From: an uncultured Lachnospiraceae bacterium
Lineage (GTDB): Bacteria; Bacillota; Clostridia; Lachnospirales; Lachnospiraceae
NCBI GenBank assembly: GCA_947174725.1
Contig: CAMWKA010000002.1
Location: 1 to 20,220, forward strand
DNA: 20,220 nucleotides
Reading direction: 5' to 3'
How positions within the stretch are numbered: the first letter of the stretch is position 1; each line of letters opens with the position of its first letter. The translations under genes and the position numbers were made by a program. The notes beneath the pieces are model-generated. The model ran no database searches and was not told the DNA's origin. It saw only the letters and a list, made by a program, of their open reading frames with translations. This document shows positions 14,861 through 20,220 of the stretch, piece after piece.

Positions 14861-15076
14861 TTATTGATAATCGTCTAATCCTTGGTGAAGTGTAGGAACA
14901 CTGCATGCCAGTGGAGTTCTGGAACAGTCAGTGCATCCCATAGTCTGAACATCTTTTTTAGCGTCTGCATTCTCGTCAACATCTACATTCACATGACCGA
15001 CACCTTTAGAAAAACCATTGTCTAACTGTGCAACCATATCCTGTATCAGTTCTTCTTCGCTTTTTGTTGTGCCCAT
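14861..15076 (-). CDS. Small Cys-containing protein resembling the front half of the glycyl-radical domain
   Basis: A 71-aa acidic protein between the two PFL genes. Residues 14-33 ([20 protein letters not shown]) align without gaps to residues 12-31 of the radical subunit ([20 protein letters not shown]) at 9 of 20 positions, including LD, K-G, H and NV. Beyond that it diverges: no RVSGYA loop, but [16 protein letters not shown] with Cys48, Cys51 and Cys58. The ATG at 15076 has GAGG eight bases upstream, and the next gene starts 23 bases past its stop, so it is translated in the same operon. It may bind the large subunit at the radical-domain site, for instance as a placeholder or redox regulator; this is inference. 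No known family is recognised. Confidence 0.8.
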   Translation of the reverse strand: MGTTKSEEELIQDMVAQLDNGFSKGVGHVNVDVDENADAKKDVQTMGCTDCSRTPLACSVPTLHQGLDDYQ

Positions 15077-15110
15077 ACTGAGAACCTCACTTTTTAGTTT
15101 TATATAGATA

Positions 15111-15140
15111 TCTGCGCTTTGCGCTTTGGCAAAGCGCAGA
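15111..15140 (-). other. Intercistronic hairpin between the PFL large-subunit gene and the small genes
   Basis: TCTGCGCTTTGC (15111-15122) and GCAAAGCGCAGA (15129-15140) form a perfect 12-bp stem with a six-base loop. On the minus strand it is not followed by a T run (TATCTATATAAAAC), so it looks like a processing or stability element or a weak attenuator rather than a full terminator. It can set different mRNA levels for the large and small subunits. Confidence 0.7.
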
Positions 15141-15165
15141 GTATCAAAACTTTCAGTTTATTGTT

Positions 15166-17220
15166 TTATTTCTTGCTCAGATCGATATCGATGTCGCCTG
15201 CAAATACCTGATCTTCCTTACCAAGAGCGCCCGGGATGATAGAGAAGGTATTGGAGATACCATCCTGTGCATCCTTAAACGGAAGCTTGGATACAGAAGC
15301 CAGAGAAGCTACCGCACCATGAGTATCACGACCGTGCATCGGGTTAGCGCCCGGAGCAAACGGCTGTCCTTTCTTACGTCCATCAGGTGTGTTACCGGTT
15401 GCCTTACCGTACGTTACGTTAGAAGTAATGGTAAGGATGGAAGTTGTAGGAATACCGTTTCTGTAGGTATGATGTCTTCTGATCGCTGTCATGAACTTGT
15501 GAACGATGTCCTGTGCAATCAAGTCAACGCGGTCATCATCATTACCATATTTCGGGAAATCACCGGTGGTCTCGAAGTCAACGATGACACCGTCCTCGTC
15601 TCTGATCGGTTTAACAGTTGCATACTTAATTGCAGATAAGGAGTCAGCTACGATGGAAAGACCTGCAACACCTGTTGCGAAGTAACGCTTAACATCTCTG
15701 TCATGAAGCGCCATCTCAGCTCTCTCATAGCAGTATTTATCATGCATATAGTGGATGATATTTAAGGTGTTAACATATACGTCTGCCTGCCACTCCATCA
15801 TATCCATGAATTTTGCATATACATCATCATAATCAAGTACGTCGCCGCTTACAGGACGATATTTAGGACCAACCTGTTTCTTGGTAACTTCATCAACACC
15901 GCCGTTCAAAGCGTACAGCAGACATTTAGCCAGGTTAGCACGAGCGCCGAAGAACTGCATTTCCTTACCAACAACCATGGAAGATACGCAGCATGCAATT
16001 GCATAATCATCGCCGTGGGTAACTCTCATCAGATCATCGTTCTCATACTGGATGGAAGAAGTCTTGATGGACATCTTAGCACAGAACTCTTTCCAAGGCT
16101 GAGGAAGTCTGGTTGACCAGAGAACCGTTAAGTTAGGCTCAGGTGAAGCGCCTAAGTTATTCAATGTGTTCAGGTAACGGAAAGAAGTCTTTGTTACAAG
16201 AGAACGTCCGTCAACGCCTACACCACCAAGAGATTCTGTAACCCATACAGGATCGCCGGCAAAAATCTGATTGTATTCCGGTGTACGTGCAAATTTGATC
16301 AGACGAAGCTTCATAATAAAGTGATCAACAAACTCCTGAATCTCTTCCTCTGTAAACGTACCGTTCTTAAGATCTCTCTCAGCGTAGCAGTCGATAAAGG
16401 TAGAAGTACGTCCAAGGGACATAGCAGCACCGTTCTGCTCTTTAACGGAAGAAAGGTATCCGAAATATGTTGCCTGAATAGCTTCCTGTACGTTAGTAGC
16501 AGGTTTGGAAATATCGCATCCGTAAGAAGCAGCCATTTCCTTCATCATCTTTAATGCTACCATCTGCTCGGAAAGTTCCTCACGAAGGCGGATCACATCA
16601 TCAGTCATCACGCGTCCTGTGGAATCTTTCTGTGCCTGTTTGTCTTCAATCAGGTAATCGATACCATACAGAGCAACTCGTCTGTAGTCACCGATGATAC
16701 GACCACGTCCATATGCATCAGGAAGACCTGTAATGATATGGGAGGAACGGCATGCTCTCATTTCTGCGTTGTATGCGTCGAAACATCCTGCATTGTGTGT
16801 TTTTCTGTGTGTGGAGAAGAACTCACTGATCTCAGGATCTACGGTATAACCATTATCTGCGCAAGCTTTCTCTGCCATTCTGATACCGCCGTAAGGCTGT
16901 AAAGAACGCTTAAACGGCTTGTCTGTCTGGAAACCTACGATCTTTTCCTTGCTCTTATCAAGATATCCGGGAGCATGGGATGTGATGGTAGAAACTACCT
17001 TGGTATCCATATCCAATACGCCGCCTGCTTCACGCTCCTGCTTTGCAAGATCCATAACCTGTGCCCATAAGTCTTTGGTTGCCTGTGTGGGTCCGCTTAA
17101 GAAGGAATCGTCTCCGTCGTACGGAGTGTAGTTTTTCTGGATGAAGTCGCGAACATTGACTTCAGTCTGCCATTTTCCGGCTGTAAAGCCTTCCCATTCG
17201 GGTCTCATTTCTGTGCTCAT
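15166..17220 (-). CDS. pflB: Pyruvate formate-lyase large protein lacking the glycyl-radical domain
   Basis: 684 aa, against about 760 for intact PFL, which converts pyruvate and CoA to acetyl-CoA and formate. Nearly all of the enzyme is present: the N-terminal [20 protein letters not shown], the fold motifs [20 protein letters not shown] and [20 protein letters not shown], and the active-site pair Cys410-Cys411 in [20 protein letters not shown]. It ends cleanly with [12 protein letters not shown], where intact PFL continues into the DGYF...GGQHLNVNV...RVSGYA domain. That domain is encoded at 14592-14837; 684 plus 81 equals about one full enzyme. The ATG at 17220 has AGGAGG nearby. There is no sign of decay or frameshift, so the split looks fixed. 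Confidence 0.95.
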   Translation of the reverse strand: MSTEMRPEWEGFTAGKWQTEVNVRDFIQKNYTPYDGDDSFLSGPTQATKDLWAQVMDLAKQEREAGGVLDMDTKVVSTITSHAPGYLDKSKEKIVGFQTDKPFKRSLQPYGGIRMAEKACADNGYTVDPEISEFFSTHRKTHNAGCFDAYNAEMRACRSSHIITGLPDAYGRGRIIGDYRRVALYGIDYLIEDKQAQKDSTGRVMTDDVIRLREELSEQMVALKMMKEMAASYGCDISKPATNVQEAIQATYFGYLSSVKEQNGAAMSLGRTSTFIDCYAERDLKNGTFTEEEIQEFVDHFIMKLRLIKFARTPEYNQIFAGDPVWVTESLGGVGVDGRSLVTKTSFRYLNTLNNLGASPEPNLTVLWSTRLPQPWKEFCAKMSIKTSSIQYENDDLMRVTHGDDYAIACCVSSMVVGKEMQFFGARANLAKCLLYALNGGVDEVTKKQVGPKYRPVSGDVLDYDDVYAKFMDMMEWQADVYVNTLNIIHYMHDKYCYERAEMALHDRDVKRYFATGVAGLSIVADSLSAIKYATVKPIRDEDGVIVDFETTGDFPKYGNDDDRVDLIAQDIVHKFMTAIRRHHTYRNGIPTTSILTITSNVTYGKATGNTPDGRKKGQPFAPGANPMHGRDTHGAVASLASVSKLPFKDAQDGISNTFSIIPGALGKEDQVFAGDIDIDLSKK

Positions 17221-17248
17221 TAAAATGCCTCCTATTTATATATTTTTT

Positions 17249-17284
17249 ACCCGATTCATTCGGGTTTAACGGTGTTCCACCGTT
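17249..17284 (-). other. Two small hairpins in the PFL leader
   Basis: AACGGTG-TTC-CACCGTT (17268-17284) and ACCCGA-TTCAT-TCGGGT (17249-17265), given as the plus strand, lie side by side in the 5' leader between the promoter and the RBS. Neither is followed by a T run on the minus strand. They probably stabilise this highly expressed mRNA or bind a regulator. The ATCGGGT/ACCCGAT motif also occurs in the promoter spacer at 17313-17319. Confidence 0.55.
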
Positions 17285-17299
17285 GATCGCTATGGTTTC

Positions 17300-17329
17300 A
17301 TTATAGCTAGAAATCGGGTAGATAGTCAA
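17300..17329 (-). promoter_or_regulatory. Strong promoter of the split PFL operon
   Basis: On the minus strand, TTGACT (17324-17329) and a perfect TATAAT (17300-17305) are separated by 18 bases, leaving a leader of about 70 bases before the large-subunit ATG. Upstream, the minus strand carries TTCGCAA-AAAT-TTAACAA, whose right half matches the redox-repressor (Rex) consensus and whose left half is poor, followed by the palindrome TTGTATACAA. Confidence 0.8.
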
Positions 17330-17407
17330 TAATCCCTTTGCATTTTTTTGTATACAATTTGTTAAATTTTTGCGAACAACATAAAAAATAGTGTATTGGA
17401 AAATTTT

Positions 17408-17428
17408 GCCACTAGATATAGTAGCGGC
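17408..17428 (-). terminator. Weak terminator candidate after the MATE gene
   Basis: GCCACTA (17408-17414) can pair with TAGCGGC (17422-17428) apart from one wobble. On the minus strand it is followed by AAAATTTT. It lies 24 bases past the MATE stop and upstream of the PFL promoter. The short T tract makes this uncertain. Confidence 0.35.
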
Positions 17429-17451
17429 ATAATAAAAGATCATCAGATTAA

Positions 17452-18783
17452 TTAAAAGTAATTATACCTTTTCCGCTTTGTGATCAGGAAGATCAGAGAA
17501 AGGAAAAATGCAAAAATTTCCGCGGTTACCTCTGCCCACCAGATACCGTCCAAATGAAAGAGCAGTGGAAGAAACCATACGGCGGAAAGTTTGAAAATAA
17601 AAGTTCTTAAAAAAGAAATTGCTGCCGAAATACCGCCATTGTTCAGCGCAGTAAAAAAAGAGGAAGCAAATATATTGAATCCTACAATAATAAAGGAAAG
17701 GGAGGCGATCCGCAGTGCACGCACAGTCATGGTAAGAAGACCCGGATCATATCCTACAAAGATCAGGGAGAGCGGTCTTGCAAGCAGTTCTGCGATCAAA
17801 AGCATTCCGAAACCGGTGGCGCCCATTAAAAGGATGCTTTTACGCAGCAGGTTCTTCAGTTCCGGATGATTGCCCGCACCATAGTGGTAGCCGATGATCG
17901 GTGCGCTTCCGATAGAATAGCCGATAAAGATCGCTATATAAAAAAACTGGATATACATCAGTACGCCGTAAGAAGCGACTCCGTCTTGACCGGCATATTT
18001 CAGAAGCTGAAAGTTATAAAGCATTCCGATGATAGAGGCGGTCACGTTGGATACCATTTCAGAAGAACCGTTGGCACAGGCTTTCAGGATGGGAACGAGT
18101 TCTGGTTTTGTACTTTTCAAAGAAAGCAGACTGCTGTTTGGACGCAGGAAGTAAATCAGCGGGAGGACGCCGCCAACGCACTGGCTGAGTCCCGTGGGAA
18201 TCGCCGCGCCTGCGACACCCCATTTTAAGAAAGCAACAAACAGGGCGTCTAAAAGCATATTTGTAATGCCTGCCGCTACCGTGGCAGCAAGTCCGAGATT
18301 CGGCCTTCCAGCCGTGATCAGAAAACTTTGGAAAGCATTCTGCAGCATAAATGAAGTACAAAATAGCATGGTAATGCTGCCGTAAATGACACAGTCCGGA
18401 AGAATAAGTTCATCAGCGCCCAAAAAGACCGCTACCGGAGAAATTACAATAATACCAATCAAGGAAATAAGAGTTCCGACCACTACGGTAGTCTGGATGA
18501 TCATGGCAAAGTAACGGTTCGCTTTTTCCGGCTGCTGTTCGCCCAATGTTTTCGCTACTAAAGCGCTGCCACCGGTTCCAAGCATAAAGCCTACACCGCC
18601 GAAGATCATGATAAACGGCATGATCAGGTTGATTGCCGTAAAGGCATGCTTGCCGACACAGTTGGAGACAAATAAACCATCTACTACGCCATAGATGGAG
18701 GTAAATACCATCATGATAATGGATGGAAATACAAATTTTAAAAGCTTTTTATATGTAAAATGATCAGATAGGCTGATATTCAT
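17452..18783 (-). CDS. MATE-family multidrug/cation exporter
   Basis: About 443 aa with about 12 hydrophobic helices in two homologous bundles. MATE family features include ISLSDHFTYKKLLKFVFPSI, MVFTSIYGVVDGLFVSNCVG, the AFTAINLIMPFIMIFGGVGF/GTGGSALVAKTLGE segment, and the second-half equivalent GYSIGSAPIIGYHYGAGNH. Such proteins export cationic compounds using a Na+ or H+ gradient; the substrate is not readable here. I prefer the ATG at 18783: an in-frame TTG at 18804 has AGGGGG upstream, but the predicted transcription start (near 18816) falls in that RBS. It is a single gene, transcribed away from the DUF1858 gene. Confidence 0.9.
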   Translation of the reverse strand: MNISLSDHFTYKKLLKFVFPSIIMMVFTSIYGVVDGLFVSNCVGKHAFTAINLIMPFIMIFGGVGFMLGTGGSALVAKTLGEQQPEKANRYFAMIIQTTVVVGTLISLIGIIVISPVAVFLGADELILPDCVIYGSITMLFCTSFMLQNAFQSFLITAGRPNLGLAATVAAGITNMLLDALFVAFLKWGVAGAAIPTGLSQCVGGVLPLIYFLRPNSSLLSLKSTKPELVPILKACANGSSEMVSNVTASIIGMLYNFQLLKYAGQDGVASYGVLMYIQFFYIAIFIGYSIGSAPIIGYHYGAGNHPELKNLLRKSILLMGATGFGMLLIAELLARPLSLIFVGYDPGLLTMTVRALRIASLSFIIVGFNIFASSFFTALNNGGISAAISFLRTFIFKLSAVWFLPLLFHLDGIWWAEVTAEIFAFFLSLIFLITKRKRYNYF

Positions 18784-18822
18784 CACGCTCTTTCCCGGAA
18801 GCAAATATTTTTCCCCCTGAAT

Positions 18823-18851
18823 ATTGTAAATTCAAGAAAATCTTTTAGCAA
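18823..18851 (-). promoter_or_regulatory. Promoter of the MATE gene
   Basis: On the minus strand, TTGCTA (18846-18851) and TACAAT (18823-18828) are separated by 17 bases. The predicted start of transcription is about 33 bases before the ATG at 18783. Confidence 0.6.
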
Positions 18852-18853
18852 AA

Positions 18854-18898
18854 TACAATGGTATAGTACGCTAGTATAATGGAGTTCCATAACATTGT
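18854..18898. promoter_or_regulatory. Imperfect palindrome between divergent promoters
   Basis: ACAATGG at the left edge is mirrored by CCATAACATTGT at the right edge, and the inner element ATGGAGTTCCAT (18879-18890) is itself an inverted repeat. The block sits between the MATE promoter and the DUF1858 promoter, where one regulator could control both. No known operator is recognised. Confidence 0.4.
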
Positions 18899-18910
18899 CA
18901 ATAAGTCCGG

Positions 18911-18939
18911 TTGCCTGTTTTTTAAGATAGTGTTATAAT
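18911..18939 (+). promoter_or_regulatory. Promoter of the DUF1858/polyphosphate kinase unit
   Basis: TTGCCT, a 17-base spacer and a perfect TATAAT (18934-18939), about 84 bases before the DUF1858 ATG. Confidence 0.72.
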
Positions 18940-19022
18940 ATCTACATAAGCAATAAAGAATAAAATAGTAGTCCTCGGAAAAGATATGTAATAAAATCAG
19001 AGGAATGAAGGAGGTTTGATTC

Positions 19023-19211
19023 ATGGCAGCAATTACGAAAGACACTACGATTGGTCAGGCATTGATGGAGAATCCGGATATAGCGCCTGTTCTTTTAGAG
19101 GCAGGGATGCATTGTCTCGGATGTCCTTCCGCACAGGGCGAGACATTGGAAGAGGCGGCAATGGTACATGGATTTGATGTAAATGATCTTCTTGCCAAGA
19201 TCAATGCCTAA
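19023..19211 (+). CDS. DUF1858 protein with CxxC redox motif
   Basis: A 62-aa single-domain protein: [58 protein letters not shown]. It matches the DUF1858 family (hybrid-cluster-protein-associated disulfide domain, related to the ScdA N-terminus), common in strict anaerobes. Cys31 and Cys34 (CLGC) are the conserved pair; a role in thiol or metal redox chemistry is presumed for the family but not established. The ATG has AAGGAGG upstream. A polyphosphate kinase gene follows after about 97 bases that contain a possible attenuator. Confidence 0.92.
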   Translation: MAAITKDTTIGQALMENPDIAPVLLEAGMHCLGCPSAQGETLEEAAMVHGFDVNDLLAKINA

Positions 19212-19254
19212 AAGAATCAAGTAAGTTAAAAAGAAAGGCAGTAGGGGATTTATG

Positions 19255-19286
19255 AAAAAAGGCTGATGCGTTGCATTGGTCTTTTA
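19255..19286 (+). terminator. Possible terminator or attenuator before the polyphosphate kinase gene
   Basis: AAAGGCTGATGC (19258-19269) pairs with GCATTGGTCTTT (19273-19284) over 12 positions, three of them G-U, around GTT, and runs into CTTTTA. A four-codon ORF (ATG AAA AAA GGC TGA, 19252-19266), preceded by AGGGG, overlaps the stem, so translation could affect folding. Confidence 0.5.
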
Positions 19287-19308
19287 TTGCAAAAAGGGGG
19301 TGGCGGAT

Positions 19309-20220
19309 ATGTTAAAGGATTGGGAGAAGCCGGAAAGACCGTCAGATGAGGAGATCGAAGAACGCCTTTCCAAAGCAAGGGAAGCATTGGCGACAAAGCA
19401 GACTGCCATGAGAGAGCAGAAGCTTCCGGTACTGGTCGTACTGGATGGATGGGGTACAGCAGGCAAGGGAAGCGTGTTGGGCAGGATCATCCGAAATATC
19501 GATCCGAGATTTTTTCAGGTAGAGACAATGGATCGTAAGACGGAAGATGAGAAAAGGAAACCGTTTTTATACCGGTACTTTATTCGGATTCCGGAGGCGG
19601 GAAAATATAAATTTCTTGATGGAAGCTGGATGGATGAAGCGGTTGGAGAATATATCCAAGGAAGACAAAAAAAATCGGAATATAAGAAATGTGTGGAAAG
19701 TATTTGCCGTTTTGAACGCCAGCTGACGGATCAGGGTTATCTTGTGTTGAAGTTTTTCTTCCATATCGGAAGAAAAGAACAGAAAAAAAGAATTGATGAA
19801 TTGCTGGCAGATAAAAATACAGGATGGCGTATCAGCGGAGATGATCTTTGGCAGAACAAAAATTACGCAAAATATAAAGAAGTCTATGATCAATATATGA
19901 CGGCAACGAATCTGCCTGCTGCGCCCTGGCATCTGATTGACGCAAAGCATAAGAAGTGGGCGGAGCTGCAGGTATTGGAAATCTTGTTAGAAGGGATTGA
20001 TCACGCATTGGCAGAGAGATCAGCGGGCAATGCAAACAAAGCGCATGCTGCATCAGAGGTGGAAGCAGATGCTGAAACTGCGGATATGAAATTTGCGAAA
20101 ATAATGCCGATTCCAAAGCTGTCGGAGATCCCGCTGGATAAAGTTTTATCTGAAGAAGATTATCGAAAAGAACTGGATGAATGTCAGAGAAGATTAAAGG
20201 AATTACATAATATATTATAT
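19309..20220 (+). CDS. PPK2-family polyphosphate kinase / polyphosphate:AMP phosphotransferase, partial
   Basis: The first 304 residues; the gene continues past the window. Residues 38-56 (KLPVLVVLDGWGTAGKGSVL) are the PPK2 Walker A region, where active enzymes read DGWDAAGKGG. FLDGSWMDEA (about 103) replaces the usual DRSWYN-type motif, so this first domain looks catalytically degenerate. The segment about 255-304 looks like a linker, ending in EEDYRKELDECQRRLKELHN, as expected before a second PPK2 domain. This fits the tandem-domain (class II, PAP) proteins that make ADP from AMP and polyphosphate with the C-terminal domain. The ATG at 19309 has AGGGGG eight bases upstream. Single-domain enzymes cannot be excluded without the rest. 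Confidence 0.88.
   Translation, partial: MLKDWEKPERPSDEEIEERLSKAREALATKQTAMREQKLPVLVVLDGWGTAGKGSVLGRIIRNIDPRFFQVETMDRKTEDEKRKPFLYRYFIRIPEAGKYKFLDGSWMDEAVGEYIQGRQKKSEYKKCVESICRFERQLTDQGYLVLKFFFHIGRKEQKKRIDELLADKNTGWRISGDDLWQNKNYAKYKEVYDQYMTATNLPAAPWHLIDAKHKKWAELQVLEILLEGIDHALAERSAGNANKAHAASEVEADAETADMKFAKIMPIPKLSEIPLDKVLSEEDYRKELDECQRRLKELHNILY

Noticed and set aside
15166..17220. PFL large gene as a pseudogene truncated by a stop or frameshift
   Set aside because: All motifs up to the domain boundary are intact, the end is clean, and the missing domain is present in the same operon as its own gene with its own RBS. This fits a stable split.
19567..20116. Two minus-strand open frames near the window end
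   Set aside because: They are antisense to the polyphosphate kinase gene, which reads through to the window edge on the plus strand.

Overview
The window looks like chromosome of an anaerobic low-to-mid-GC Clostridia, most likely a Lachnospiraceae gut species. The evidence is the ssb-rpsR ... gdpP-rplI-dnaB replication/ribosomal block, a pyruvate formate-lyase system, a clostridial 2[4Fe-4S] ferredoxin, a DUF1858 redox protein, strong AGGAGG ribosome binding sites and sigma-A-like promoters. I name the family from gene order and protein style only; no search was run.

Layout. (1) 1-599: the tail of ssb and rpsR, ending in a terminator. (2) 620-2425: an AT-rich islet with a convergent gene of unknown function and a RelB/RelE-type toxin-antitoxin pair. 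It is bracketed by two very similar terminator sequences (36 of 45 positions identical) and splits what is often a compact gene block. (3) 2500-6550: gdpP (c-di-AMP phosphodiesterase), rplI and dnaB, tightly spaced. (4) 6594-7367: a MerR-type DNA-binding protein with a long charged tail ending in KTE repeats. (5) 7432-8433, minus strand: pflA and, downstream, a 56-residue ferredoxin. (6) 8665-11031: an MsbA-type ABC exporter behind a long leader hairpin, then a small two-helix membrane protein. (7) 11188-14493: an ECF sigma factor overlapping a six-helix membrane protein, an ABC ATPase and an ABC-2-like permease, all translationally coupled. (8) 14592-17220, minus strand: a pyruvate formate-lyase encoded in pieces. 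(9) 17452-18783, minus strand: a MATE exporter. (10) 19023 to the end: a DUF1858 protein and the start of a PPK2-family polyphosphate kinase that runs off the window.

The most interesting region is 14.6-17.2 kb. The large PFL protein (684 aa) has the active-site Cys-Cys pair but stops just before the glycyl-radical domain. That domain is a separate 81-aa gene carrying RVSGYAV. Together they make 765 residues, about one normal PFL. Between them lies a 71-aa gene whose N-terminal half resembles the start of the radical domain but whose C-terminal half has three cysteines in place of the Gly loop. A strong hairpin separates the large-subunit gene from the two small ones. The activase gene pflA is in the window but about 6 kb away, next to a ferredoxin that could supply its electrons. 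I infer a genetically pre-split PFL with a replaceable radical subunit plus an unexplained Cys-rich look-alike.
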